Assembly: GCF_000189635.1 (NCBI RefSeq)
Contig: NW_002476188.1
Coordinates: 62,001 to 126,000, forward strand
From: Tetrahymena thermophila SB210
Lineage: Eukaryota; Ciliophora; Oligohymenophorea; Hymenostomatida; Tetrahymenidae
Reading direction: 5' to 3'
DNA: 64,000 nt
The position numbers and the translations under genes were made by a program. Every line of letters starts with the position of its first letter. Positions within the stretch are counted from its first letter, which is position 1. The notes below the pieces were generated by a model. The model saw nothing but the letters and a program-made list of their open reading frames with translations, had not been told where the DNA came from and made no database searches. Positions 11,930 through 26,000 of the stretch are shown one piece after another.

Positions 11930-13948
11930 ATGAATAGTAGCAATTTAGGCATGTAGGAATAGTAAAATACTGAAAATTAAGGTAATGATTTAATTTCGAA
12001 TAATAACACATATTTTCAGTTTGACACAGCACAAGCAAATAACTAAAACTTTTTTATTGGTGACCATAATAACATTTTGAGTGGAAATAATTACTCTTAA
12101 GGTTTGCAATTCACAAACAATAACAACAACTTCAACACCAATAATAATTATTTGACCTCTAACAGTTTATATTTAGATAGATAAAATTCTAATTACACTC
12201 TCTATAACAATTTAAATAACAACGCTAATATTGATAGTAGCTACTACTATAATTTATTTGAAAACTAATAAGACAATTTATAAATCTTCTCTTATTAGCA
12301 GCAAGTTAACGCTGAAAATAGCAACGACGATTTCGAATCCCTTTTCAAAGTAGATATGGAAGATTAAGGCTAGAATTATCTAGAATAGCACTAAATGAAA
12401 ATTAATTAAGGAAAACCAAGTATACCACCATTAACATATTTCCCTCCTAGCTAAAACATAGGACATACTCAAGAAAGACTAATAAACCTAGTTCTTATAA
12501 ACGAAAAGACTGGTGTTAAGTATGCTTTTGATTAGATTTTAATACCTATAACTGACGATAAATAATATGATATCAACTAAATTATTGAAATGCAATTAGT
12601 TAGAACTTATATTGATGAAAATACTATCATTTCAATCAAGAAAAGTGATATAAATATTTACTTAGGTAGGTATCCCATCACTCATAGTAGACTTTAGCAT
12701 ATTGAGAATGGTTTAATTTAAATTCTCTTTAAAAATGATAACTTCAGTGAGGTGGGTAATAACTATTAGAATACCAGTAACAGTAGTAGCATCGAATAAG
12801 ATGAAGAAAAAAGAATGGAAGAAAGAACTATTAGAGAAGCTCTTCAGCTTGTCAAGCTTTGGAGAGATACAAGATCTGAAGCTAATAAAAGAAAACCAAA
12901 AAGTCTTAAAATGATATCTCTAGAAGTCGTTGCCAACGAAGCAAAGTAGTGCAAGAAAAAAACACTAGACTACTACTTCTTGGAATTAAGAAAGGCTGAA
13001 TAATATAACTTCGATTTTTCTGAGAGACTAAACGAAAAGATGGGCATGCTTCGTCAATTCAACTAGGATATGCAGAAAAAATATGGAGAAAAAAAACCCA
13101 GCAAAGAGCTCAATTTCTAACTCCCAGAAGAGTTTGTTCTTCCTCTTGACTATGAACTGATTGAAAAACTTGTCAAAAAAGCTGCTCCTTCTTCTAAAAG
13201 TATACGTAGCAACCTCTAAAATAACAGAGTTGGTGGCCGTTCAAATGCTGCATATTGTGATGATTAAGATGATGAAGAAGAAAACGAAGAAGAAAGAAGC
13301 AACGAAAACAAAAACAGTTTTGAACCTCTCCCTAAAACTAAATAAATCACTAAATAAAAGAGTGACAGTCCTAAGATGTATCAGCAAAGACTCGAGAAAC
13401 CTGTAAAAAGAATAGATGAATACAAGTAAGTAGATTCAGAAGAAGAGGAAGAATCGAAATTTGATGGATCAAATTAATAAAAGCACTAACATTACTTCTC
13501 TAGTTCTGATTAAAATTATACTTCCCATCTGAATGTCCACCGCTTTAATCAACGTTAATCTTTTTCAAATCCCGAAGATATCTCAAATTAAATTCAAAGA
13601 ATAGAAGGACGTAATAATAATTATATTAATCAGAGCAGAGATAGATAACAGATTGAAAAATCTGTGAATTAGTTTGAAAATGACATTTTTAACATTAAAA
13701 AAGAGAATTCAAGTACATCATAAATAACTATGAGTACCCTTTTTGGTTAGTAAGAAAATTAAATGAAAAACTAAACATTTGAATAAATTTTTGGTTAGAA
13801 TATTGATAACTCAGCTCTACCAAAGATTGAAGATACAAAATTATACGATGAAAACCAATTTAATCTTCTTCCTTCCTTTAATCAAATTTAATCTATTGAT
13901 ATTTCTAATCCTAATTTCAAAGCTATGGAATAAACTGAATAGAATTGA
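11930..13948 (+). CDS. N/Q-rich protein with conserved basic module, possibly a nuclear regulator
   Basis: 672 codons in code 6 without TGA, ending ACT GAA TAG AAT TGA, exact multiple of three. Residues about 1-160 are N/Q/S-rich low complexity. About 165-290 look folded, with mixed hydrophobic strands after the proline-rich IPPLTYFPPSQ. An acidic linker leads to a dense module near 300-370: LVKLWRDTRSEANKRKPKSL, then CKKKTLDYYFLELRKAEQYN and FDFSERLNEKMGMLRQF. The rest is acidic and Q/N-rich. From memory, modules of this shape (a tryptophan-containing helix, KK-L-D-YYL-LR, then FDF and G-LR) recur in ciliate low-complexity proteins, but I cannot name the family. A nuclear or RNA-binding role is inference from composition. 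Confidence 0.8.
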
Positions 13949-15582
13949 AGGAAAAACCCAACTTAGGAAGAAACAAAAAATTTTAATTTTAATATTCAAA
14001 ACAATTAACCAACCCACAACACAATAAATACAATACAAAATAATTAACTAATTTTAAAATATAAAATACTATATATCACAATCAATCAAGAATTCTTTAA
14101 TTAGATATAAAATTCATTTTTTAATAGATAGTTTCTCTTAAAAATATCAATAATTCTTTTCTTCCAAGCACTAACTAATAAATTAAGTCGAACTTTAAAT
14201 TCCTTACTTACTAACTAAATTATTAAATCATATTTCACATAATTGAAAATAAATAAAACTAAACCAAACCAAACAAAGCATCTAAACCTTTGTCTAGAAG
14301 CAAAAGTAAAAATATTATAAATCGTTGAGTTTATTAATTAATCAATTAATCAAAAAGGCATTTTCAAAGCAATATAGAAAAGGATTAAATAAATTGAATG
14401 TCTTTTATGAGGAAAAAAAATCTTTTTAGAACAGTTTTATGTCTAGGACATCATGAATGAAAAATAATAAAAAATGGCCTTAATCGTTTATCACTTATAC
14501 TATATACACAATTATGTTTTCTAAGTTAATTTAAATAATCAATCTCACTTATATAACACTTAATTAATATTTTTCACATATTTTAATGTAGACACATACC
14601 CTTCATCTAGTTTAAAATAAAAATATCCATTTTTTTCTTTTCTTTTCTATTATTTTACTATTCTAAACAGCATATTTATCTTATTATTTGAGTTCTATCC
14701 ATTTTCTAAATATGCTTCTATTACAAATGAATATAGACAAAATCTATTTCCACTCATTTTATATTATTTTATCAATTCTATTTTTTAAGCTAATTTTCAT
14801 TATATTATATTTTTACGTAAATCCATCCATACTGGAGAAAGTTAATGAATTCTTTTCAAAAAAAAAGTAATAAATTTTCTTTTCTATATTAACAATTAAA
14901 TCTAGGCAAATAAATTGCTTTATGAATTTAGTAATTATAAAATATTTATATTTTTGTTTTCTGTAAATCTCAAAGAAAATTTTAAAAATCATTTATATTA
15001 ACCATCAAATACCATTTTTTATTATGAAATTATTATAAAAAAAGAAAAAATTTTAATGCTAAATTTATCAAAAAAGATTTGGCTGTCATGAAAGATATTC
15101 AATTTTAAGGTAAAAATTTTTAAATTCATTTAAAAAATCTGGTAATTTTTTCTTTTATTTTTCTTATAAATATTTAAGCAATAAAATTTTATTAGAATGA
15201 CAAGAGAAAATATTGTCAGAACGAACTAAATGATTAATAAATATTGTATTTTTTTAAGTTAAAAATAAACTTTATAGTAGTTTTAAAAAAAATATTTTAA
15301 TTTATAAGGTATGAAAGACATAAAATGCAGAATACTACTGTAGCTTTTTAAATAAATTTATCATTTTTATAGCAGTAAATATGGTTTTTGATAAAACAAA
15401 TTTACAATAATAAGAAAGATTAAAGAAAAAATATATAATTTTTTAGAAAGAAAGGACAACAGAATATAGAATGATAGATAGTACATGAGCAGAAATTTTA
15501 TGGAATTAATTTAAATTTTCTTTTTATTTTTATATTAGTAATGAAAATATGTGTGTGTTTGTGTGAATTGTTGTTATATTCA
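13949..15582. other. Convergent intergenic region
   Basis: About 1.6 kb between the 3' ends of the N/Q-rich gene (+) and the ARID gene (-). It contains a low-complexity run of A and C just after the upstream stop, then plain AT-rich DNA and a short TG-rich stretch near 15550. A 60-codon frame near 14688 is hydrophobic but ends at TAA under the standard code and shows no support in code 6. Confidence 0.5.
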
Positions 15583-18334
15583 TCATATGTTTGCCATGTT
15601 TATTGATTAAAACATATATTATCTTTCAGGATCACTTTCAGGTTCATAGTTCATTAGTTCACTCAAAATATTTGAAATATATTTTGTTACTGTTTCATCT
15701 GTTGAGGCTACAACAAATAAATCTCTTTCAAAAGGCTTCAAATATGCACGAGATAACGGGGCTAGAGAAATATTACTTAATGTTAAGGCTGCTAATTTAG
15801 TAATTTTTTCTGAATTTCTTTCTCCTTCCCCTTGCTAGTTGTGCTGTTGTTATTAAAGATGGCTTGGAAGTTAGCGATTTTATTTCATGACTCCAGAAGA
15901 GAGCAGACCAACCATTCTCATAATTAATTTAGGATGACGAGCCAATTGAACACGTGTTGCCATACGTAAATCGCTGAGGAAACAGAGAAACTCTAAAATG
16001 CCTTCTCTAATATCTCCCTAAGCTTAAAGCATGAGTCTAGTTACTTAGTCAATGTATTTTGGTAAAAAGTTTTCGATAATACTTTCGTTTTCTTAGATGG
16101 CAATCAAATTACGGATTATGTCAACACAAGCCTCAAGTTCATCACTTGTATCAGCATTAAGCAATTCAAAGAGCCTTTCACAGAATAACTTGTAATCGGG
16201 AATATTCATAAGTTATATTTGCTTTGAAATATTAGCCAAGATATCTAATATGTATTTTGTTATTTAAGAATCTGAATTAAGGATAAATAGCTAAATCATT
16301 ATCTATAATAATCTTTCGTTTTTAGCCATGTAGACTTCATTCGATTTAGTAAATGAAAAATTTCTTAAAATTAAAAAGATTGTGCGGGTTTGTTCAAGCA
16401 AATAAACTTCTCCTGCCATTTCTTTAAGATTTTCAACATTATAGCGCTTTCTTTTGCGTAAGAAAACAATAGGAGAAACCTCCTTTTTCTTTTAAGAATT
16501 AAATAAGACTATATCACATATAGGGAAGTTATAATTGTCTAAGATACAAAGCTCTTTAAATGCCTCTTTTGTAGGAGGAGGTCCAGAATAGCTATAGTCT
16601 GAAGTACCTCCATATTCTTACAAAGTTCTTGGTTTAATTTCTTTAAGTTGCAAAATTTTATTAAGGGAAGGTACATTCTTGATAATCTCTTCTAGATATT
16701 GGACAATACCTTCAAGCAAGTGATTATAACTTTCAAGAGTAAACTGATGCATACTATTAACTGAGTAGAGGAGTAATTAATTTAGAGCAAAAGTTATTTC
16801 ATCTTATATTCTACTTTCGAAGGCAAGTGAAATTCTCTTTATGTCTTAAACCATAGGGAACATTTTGTTCTTTCTGGTGAAGAATAGTTCTTGTCTTGTA
16901 TTTATTTGATTCAACTAATATGCTTCACTTAATTACTTATATAAGGTGCTCTTATTTTATTCTTGTTTAGGAGGTTCCATTCTCATTACTGGATAAGGAT
17001 TTGACTTCAATTAGTTTGGTCTTATAAATTACTGATTTAATATTTTGACATCTTCTTTGTTTGGTTGCTAAACAATCGATAAATTATTAGGCTTTTGATA
17101 AAATAAATAAATAAATAAATAAATAATTATTAAATTAAATAAATATGCTATAATATTTTTGATTTATTTTCATTTTTAAGTTTTAAATGTTTATGTATCA
17201 GTTTTATTATCATTAAATTCTGAATTTTATCTTAAAATTATGTTAAAAATGAACTGCGCTTTATGAAAAAAAGTAAAATTCTTAATATAAACGTGTTTAT
17301 TCCTATCCTATTAAATATCTTTAAAAACAATAAATTCATTTTTATTTTGTAAATAAAGTTGAAAATCTTGTATTATTTGTATTGATAATCAAATAAGTGA
17401 TATTTAATATTTTTATTTATTTAGAAATATAAAAATCTATTATTTTCAAAAGCAAGCTACTGCTGCTATTAAGATAAAGATTTTGGATGCATAACATATT
17501 TTTTTATTTGTTTCTTCAAAATATTGAGAGTATTTTTTATACTTGGTTTGGTTTGGAAAAGAGGAAAAATAAGTAAAAGAAACATTTATTAGCTTATTTA
17601 AGCGAATTATTTAGAATAAAAAAACCTCGTGAGAGATAATTTTAGAGTAATTAAAGGGCAATTATAATATTTAATAATATTTTATTTTCTTATAAAATAC
17701 GAGATATTTTAATAAATTTCTATTAATCTATAAAATTATGCTTTATATAGCATGTTTATTGTTAATCTAATAAATTCACTCCTACTTATAAAACTAAAAC
17801 AAACTCCCTTTTGAGAGCGATAGATGAGCAAAATATACTCGAATTAACTTTAAAAGATTTTTAATTATAATTGTCTTTAATGATTACCTAGTTTGGCTTT
17901 ACTTTTTTCTCAATTTAGTCTTTTGCTTCTTCTGAATCAGATCCTGTCTCAGAAGAATCACCTTGCTTGCTATCTTGATTATCTTTTCTCTTACGTTTGC
18001 GTCCAGCTTGTAAAACAGGCATGGCTTCTTCATCTCCTTTATGGAAAAAGTACTTTTATTCATAACCTAGCAAGAAACGAGTATAGTGGTTTCTCAAAGT
18101 AAATGAGGCTGATGTACAAGTGGAGGGGAAGCCGAACTCGTTGACTATTTCCTTCCACATTTTGTTGTTAGAAACAGCTTGTGCACCTCCTCTCTTAATA
18201 ACAGCCTTATATAATTTAAAGAAGTCCAATTCCCGTCCTCCAATTTGAGGAATTTTAATATTTGACATATTTTTGGATGACCAGTATTCCATTAACTGGA
18301 CCTTAAAGGATTTACTTTCTTCAGACTCGTTCAT
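15583..18334 (-). CDS. ARID-domain protein, Swi1/BAF250-like SWI/SNF subunit candidate
   Basis: Two exons: 18334-17888 (149 codons) and 17091-15583 (503 codons with TGA stop), joined by an intron at 17887-17092 with GTAATC donor and ATCAAAAG acceptor; both exons are exact codon multiples. Product is 651 aa. Residues about 8-95 are an ARID: LDFFKLYKAVIKRGGAQAVS, MWKEIVNEFGF, then SFTLRNHYTRFLLGYE. A basic stretch RKRKRK and a Ser/Glu-rich linker follow. The C-terminal 350 residues are helical, ending in a region with GILEFLCFLSDLRMATRVQL and LAALTLSNISLAPLSR, the style of the BAF250/ARID1 C-terminal armadillo-like fold. ARID plus this fold is characteristic of the DNA-binding subunit of SWI/SNF remodellers. 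It is much shorter than animal ARID1 proteins. The intron carries an (AAAT)n run near 17101-17127. Confidence 0.85.
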
Positions 18335-20000
18335 TCTATTTAGTAATTAATTTACTTTAACGCAAATATCCTAATTTATTCACCTAAATGAAAGAATAAA
18401 GACAGATTTAAAAATTATTATATTAGAAGTCTTTATTTATTCAAACTAATTTCTTCTTTTTTCTTTTTATTATTAATTATCTAATTTCTTTCAATGAATT
18501 TACCGCTTAATATTAAAAAATTGTTAATAACCTTAGCTCGTTTCTATTAATTAATTAATTTGTTAATTAATTAACTATTCATTCATTTCTTCCCCACTTT
18601 CATATAAATTTATTAGCTACTTCGCTTTCCTTAAGATTGATTACCCACTCATATTTTACCCTATAAAAGCATAAGAAAAAAAGAGCTTTCTTTGCTCTTT
18701 TGAGAGTGAAACATATTATTTAGCTCATCATAAAATAATAAAAAGAAATTGCGCTTTTTTTATTAGGATTGCACATTTTAAATATCAATAGTATCCTTTA
18801 TACATTATCCATACCTGCATAAAGATAAAATAGAGTCAGTTGAATTTTTTTTATTCTATTTAGAAGAAGCTTGCTTTATCAAGGTCACTAGAGGAAAAAC
18901 TTGTTTTTTAAATAAATTTACTTTTTTTATTAGACACTTTTAATTATAGTAAGCCATTTCTATTTTAGAATTTGATCAATTATTAAAATTAAATCAAGTA
19001 ACATAGTTACTGCGCATATAATTCAAATGCGCTTCTTAATTATTTGTCAGTTTTAATTAAATTTTCTCTCATTCTGATTGATTCGTTGATTAAATTAATT
19101 AATAAATTCTGTTAAAAACCATACTTTTAATTTCAATTTGATGATATCAAAAATCTAGAACAAGTTTAAAAATTATAATTTTGTTAATAATCTTTCTATT
19201 TTGGCCAAAATTTAAATTAAAATATTTCTTTTTTAGTATATTTTACACATTTTTATCAAAATTTTTTTTATATTTTATATGATTTTTTGTAAAAGATAAA
19301 AAAAATATATTTAAAAGTTTATTCATATTATAAACAAAGGTATGTATTCCCTTATTAATAGTTATTTAATTTATTTTTTCAATAATAAAAAAAGCAATTT
19401 ATTTTTTTTTTTCAAATTCGTTTGAGAAATTTATTATTTGAATGAGTTACTAATATTCATAGAATATAAAAAAATAAATATTTTGTATTAATTTATATAA
19501 ATATATATTTGTTTTTAGTACATATTTTGGCCATGATAAAATGTTTTTTAATTGAAAATTATCAATAATTAATATTTTAAAATAAATATAAAACTTATTA
19601 TAAGTTAAATTCTTTTTATCTAAGTTTAAATATATTATTATGCACAATAATGAATAAAATAATGTTAAATTTTAATTTGGTATGGTAAATATTAAGAAAA
19701 AGATTTTTAATATTAATAAAAAGTTTTAGAAAAGTAATATTTTTTTAATTTAACTTTGTGTTTTTTAATTTAACAATTATTTTAATTAGAAATTAAAATC
19801 TCAATAGTACTTATTTTAAAAATAGCTTTATTCACTCATCAATACATATATTTTACTCATCATGTATTATGTTGGATTGTTTAGTGTTAGAAATCAAGGA
19901 TTTAGGTGTGAAACAATATTTTTATACTTTACTTGGATCTTACTCATCTAAAATTTAATCAGATTTTAATCCAAAATCACTCATAATGTTAAACATTCCT
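18335..20000. other. Intergenic between ARID gene and giant membrane-protein gene
   Basis: About 1.7 kb, AT-rich, holding the 5' flank of the ARID gene and the 3' flank of the next minus-strand gene. One short perfect inverted repeat is listed separately. No coding signal in code 6 that I trust. Confidence 0.5.
18679..18701. repeat. Perfect 8-bp inverted repeat
   Basis: AAAAGAGC, a 7-nt pyrimidine loop (TTTCTTT), then GCTCTTTT. It lies about 350 bp upstream of the ARID gene start. It does not match the histone mRNA stem-loop consensus. It could be a promoter-proximal palindrome or chance. Confidence 0.4.
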
Positions 20001-23000
20001 TCATCTGTATTCCAGTTTTTTGCTTTTTTTAAACTAAGGAATTGTTTCTATCTAAAAGAACTTTAATTTTAAAGAACAAAAGGGCTATTTTAATTACATT
20101 TTTTTAATTTCTATTATTCTGTTATTACTTTTTTATAAATTAAAAGTGTTTTTAATAAATTAATATAAAATTGAATTTAAAAATTTACTTTATTATTAAT
20201 ACTCTGTTTGCTAACTATTTAATTAATTAGATCGTGATGTAATTAAGTTGATGTTTTAAGCCACTCTTAGTGATATAATTTTCACAATATTTTTTTAAAT
20301 TAACTTCCATCTCTTGAATGTTTTTAAAGAAGTCTTTGAGTTAATTATTTGTTTTTAATAGTAAATTTTAGTAACAAATATTTTAAATAAGGCTCTAATT
20401 AATCGACTAGATAAATTGGAGCCTTACTTTGATTTGTAAACCAAAATTGTGTACCAGCAAATAAAATAAAATATATAATCAATTAATACTAGTAAAATCT
20501 CAATTGTTATCTTAGTTTAATAGGAATCCTAATTTATTGAATTTAAATATATTTTTGCTATTAATAATGAATAAGCTTATAATTCGCTTGATTGAATATT
20601 TTAAGATATAAAAGGATTTACTCTTTTAAGCAATATTAAATAAATTCCAATAACGATAAGGATTGAGTTTATTGTTATTTGATTATTTTAATTAAGAAAA
20701 GTGTTAATAAATATTAAAATAATTTTTAAGTAAATTCTAATAAATTCCCAGTAAAAATGCTTATTCTTTAGCTCCCCATAATAATACCCATAAAAATATT
20801 TAGTTTTGCATTAATCTAATCTTGTTTTCTTCTATACTATCTTAATCAAGAAAATAATTGGTAAAAGAGTCCAAAATAGTAACATCAATCCAGAATATGG
20901 AAATATAAACTTAAGAGTATTTGCATCGTCACAAAATACATTTAAATCATACGGATTTAATAATTGACTACCAATTTATTTGCATGTTAAGCTTTTTGAA
21001 AAATAGGATATTTAACCTATCTAAAAAAATATTATAAAGACATGAAAAAAAGTTGCTAAGTGATAACTTTTTACTATGAAGCATTTTTTAATCATCTTGA
21101 AGGCTACTAAAGTAAGCACAAATACTAATAAAATAGTTAAAAATTAAGTCAGGGAAAAAAAAATTATTTTTCCAAGTTATTTTATTGTATCTGCGTTTAC
21201 CATGCAATCTATTCCCAAGCTTAAATACCTACTTGCTTACCCTAAAAATATACTCAAGATATTAATATTTAATTGCAATATTTAAGGTTAAGGTAACAAA
21301 AGAGAAGATAGCTGGCAATAATTTATAATTATTTTTATATAAAAACCAGAATAGTCATTGATTTAACTCTTTGAAATAGGTAAAAGCGTCATCCTTCGTA
21401 AATAATAGCAAGTTTGCGTGTATTTAAACTAGGATATAAAGACAAAAGTAGTGAATACAAAATAAGCTATCATTCCATTAATTTTAAGTATAAGGTAAAT
21501 CCATTGAAAACTAAGAGAATAGCATTCTTAACATTCACCTTTGTTTGAAGTTTCACTATAACGAAGTCCTTTCCAAACTTCTCCTAAGTTATCACATTCT
21601 TAGCAAATAGGGCCAAAATAACCAATTTTGCATATGTTTATAGATGAAGGACTTTCAGCTTAACATGACATAATTTATGGATTGCATTCAATAATTTCAT
21701 CCGTGGAATTATTCTATTTCCAATATCCATTTTTTAATTAGATTGTAGAACCTTAACATGCAGTTGCAGAGGTTGGACAATTTTTACATTCATTTTTTAC
21801 TCCTGATTTTATATTTTATGATTGCTAAAATAATATGCTTGGATTGACAAGGGAATAAGTACCATATGAGCAAAATTTACATACGACAATCTAGTTAACT
21901 TATTATTCAATAATTTCACCAACTAAGCATTATCTAAAATAAATAGATAAAAGGATTGGCAACTCAACTTAAGAATTTTCATAAATGCTAGAATCTATTG
22001 AGAGGAATTATTTAGATTACAAAACTCCTTAAATTTGCAATTCAGTTAATTCAAATGAGAAGCTATTGCTATTATATTAATTGTAATTTAATATTCTTTC
22101 ACCTAAAAGTTCAGTTTTATTAGAGTTTAAATTATTTATTGTAATTTAAATACTTTTGAGTTCATCCTGAATGTCTTTAGGATATCTATTTTGAAGTAAA
22201 GTCTAGAGATCAAATGAGAGACAACGGTTATAATTATCAGTTATTTAAAATGATAATTTAAGTGAACCACCACTTTAGAATTATCCTATATCAACTAAAC
22301 TTTAATATTAGCTCTGGTATTCTTAGGGTATAATATTTAAATCGTCTAAAAATTTAAATGTATAATTATTTTCAGTAGTTGTTTGAGAGTTAGAATTTTA
22401 TATAAAAATTTTTTAAAGGTAAGTAGCTGAGTTGTCTCCGTAAATAATTGCATTATTTTAATATACATTTTTTTCAAAAGGAAAGCTTAAAGGGATTGTT
22501 AAGCCACTTGAGTTTGTTGAAACGATTCTCAATCCACCTCCGATTAAGGCTTTGTTATTTATCACTTAAGTTTAGGAATCAAATAAAATCAAAGTAGATC
22601 CTATATTTTCAAAATAAAGAGCTCCTCCGCTACTCAAAGCAGTATTCTTTTAAAATATACATTTAGTAAACTAGATTTATTTTTATGTATTTTTAAATTA
22701 AATAGCTCCTCCATTTTATGCTAAATTATTTGAATATTTACTCTAATTTATGGATACATTTTGTGATTAACTTATAATGAAAATACCTTAGTTTGATTAG
22801 TATTTTATATTCTAAAATATCAGATTAGAATTTACAAAGGATAAAATCTATTTGTTAGGATTTATATTAGAGGTAATATTCAAATTTTTTAATTCAAAAA
22901 CATCATCAAATAATATTGTCATCTTGTTGTTTTGAGTTAAATATCCAAAAGATTAAATCAATTAAACTGATGTATTATTTTCAAACTAAGAATTTTAAAT

Positions 23001-26000
23001 AATCATTGTTTGACAACCAAAAAAGTTTAAGATAGAGAAACTTGAAACGCTATCAATTAATATTTATTATTATAAGGACCTTCTTAAAGTATTGTTTATA
23101 ATATTCTAGTTATTACTGATACTTACATTTGTTATTGTTATATTACTTATTTAAGTAAATTAAAATAAAGAATTGATATTTCTATTATTTATAATTTTAG
23201 CTCCATTTATAAAAACTGTTTCAATCTGATTTAAATTAAAGAGAGTCACATTATCACAAAACTATAGCATTAAATCTGAAACTTCTAAATCATAAATATA
23301 AACTTGAGATATATTTTAAAAGTTAAAAAAATATGGTTAGCTATGAGCAATACTAAAATTTTTACAAGTAAGCATTGATATTTTAATAGATTGCAGTGTA
23401 ATTTTTTGTATATTTTAAATGTTTATTTAAATATTGTTTAGACATTAATCAGTTATACTTATATTTTGCCAAGAGATAATTTGAGTCTTTTAATTTAAAT
23501 TAACTAATGTTTGTTAATTGCCTTCCTAAAAAATGAAATTATAATTAAACAAAAAAAGCATCTCTTATTCATAATTTTAAAATACTTCATATGTTAAAGT
23601 AAGATTAGTGTTATCCTATTAAGGGTAAAATAGGAATTATGAGTTAGAGAACTGATTTTTTTAGATGTATTAATTGACATTTTAGAACTAATCATCTGTA
23701 ACTTGCAAATAAATAATATTCATCCAATTTTTTTAATCTTAGGTTGAACTTCCGTATATTGTGTTCAATAAATTTTATTTGGGCTTAATATTTGAAATCT
23801 TTTAGTTTAATTAAGAGACATTATTATCGCTTATTATGATAGAGCATTGAGTTTAATCAGAATCTTAATACATCTATATGTTATAGTCATCTTCAAAAAC
23901 TCCATTTTAATGTAATCCATAAAGTTTTAAATTATTATTCTATTAGTTAAAAATATAACCAAGCTATCTAGGATATTAATATTATTATTAAGAAATTATG
24001 CTGATAGTATAATTTTCAAGTAAATAGACTTCATATTTAGAAATAAAAAATAATACTACTATAGTATTGTTTATCACTGAATAATCAGTTATTTAATCAT
24101 TCGATAAGTTTCTTTTGATTATTGTTAATAACTAAATTTAACTTGATATTGTATAAATACTTAACTAAAATGTGCAGAATGTTATTAAGTAGCTTTAGGT
24201 AACTTTAATTTTAACTCCTTAATCTTTAGCAACAGCTAGATATTATTCTAGCTTATTTGTAAAGTAATTCCAAACATAGACTTTTTTTTAGCCATGAAAA
24301 ACAAAAATAAATCTTGAATTTGTTTCATCAATAGTAAAATCATTTAGAAAAAGAGAAGGATCTTCCTATACCAGCTCTATAAGATTAATTTCTTAAATTA
24401 TTTCTTTATTGATAATATCTACAGCTTGCAATATACCACCATTAGTTGTAAAGTAAGCTGTTTGTATTTATTTTTAACTATTATCTAAATTAATAGATAT
24501 TATTGATGTATTAAGCTGACTATTACTACTCTTAATGATATAATATTAATAGCTTAAATCACTCAAATTGAATTGTAGCACTTAACCATTGCTTAAACCT
24601 ATAAAAATTATATTTTAATCTTAGTTACATTTATATTATGTGATAAGAACTGTAGCTTATAGCTAAACAGAACTAATTATCTCTCCAGTTTTGATATTGC
24701 AGTAAATTACTTTTTTATCATAAGTAAGATAAATGCTAAAATATAAAAATTTAAAAAATTATATATTTTTTAATATAATTTATTCAGTAATTAAATTATT
24801 AGTTTTTGAATATTAGTAATTTTATTAAAATATAACTGAGTCTTATAAAGCAATTATTAAAATATCCTAGTCTTAATTATACATAATATCTATGATTTTA
24901 CTACCATCAATTATGGTTTAGAAATCAATTTAGTATTATGAATATCTAAAAATAACATTATCTGAATTAAAAAATAAAAATTCCAAATAGTTCTCATTTT
25001 AGTTACTAATTAGTATTGATGCAAATAAGTTACTTTGTTCATTTAGCTAGGCTTCATAAATATACCCTGATAAGCTATAATCTATTTAGTAAATTTTATT
25101 AGTACTATATACCAGAATATTATTAGTAATTTCATCATATGAAAAGCTTATTAATTTTTCATTTCTGTCATAAACTTCAGAAATTTTGAAAATATCTTGA
25201 ATAGAAAATTCATTAAACAAATCATAAACGTAAATATTTCCATAAGTATCTAAGTAAGTAATTTGAGCAGAACTGTAGTCAAAATACATATTCAATACAT
25301 CACCTTACATGTTACTTGTAAAGATACTGTTTAATTTTCCGATATTTTGAAAGGACTTTGCATCATAGATATAAATCTAAGCAAATGAACCATTATTTAA
25401 ATATAATATTATATATTATAAAAAATCTATATATAAATAATTTCTTATAATAAATCCTGAAGGTGCCTAGATATAATTCTAGTATAAATCTAATGATTCC
25501 CTTTCAAGCAGATATATATCTAATTATTGTTATAATATTAATAAGTTTATTTGTTTAAACATAAAAAATTAATAAAATTACATTGCTAGGATTGAAATAA
25601 AATGTACATTTCTGCTATGAAAAAAGTGTCAAACTATGTATTGATCATATATTTTTAAATTAACACTCCATATTAAGTGTAAACTTAAATTTAATCACCA
25701 TATAAAAATATCGTTTGTTGTTATTCATCAATAGCTATTTTATATTTATTATTAAAACCTGTTACTTGTATTTTTTAAATATTAAATTAATTCATTTGAT
25801 TTGTCACTATCACAAACATATTTGTCGAGATACTACAAACAAAATAATTAGAAGTATTTTAGCATTGTATAAATTATAATTATGACTAATCATCTACAAT
25901 TACTTGCGTAATTGTAAGTTCTAAGCTAAGAATGATAAAACTGCTTCCATAAATAATAAAATTATTTGAAGATGAATTAAAAATCCATCCATTAATCACA

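Noticed and set aside
14688-14870. 60-codon hydrophobic plus-strand ORF
   Set aside because: It ends at TAA, which is a sense codon in this organism, and composition is what random AT-rich DNA gives. No start context or homologous motif.
17101-17127. (AAAT)n run as a possible repeat array or CRISPR-like element
   Set aside because: It is a simple microsatellite inside the ARID gene intron, without spacers or higher-order structure.
18679-18701. Hairpin as a histone-type 3' stem-loop or terminator
   Set aside because: Sequence does not fit the histone stem-loop consensus and it lies upstream of, not after, a gene; intrinsic terminators are not expected here.
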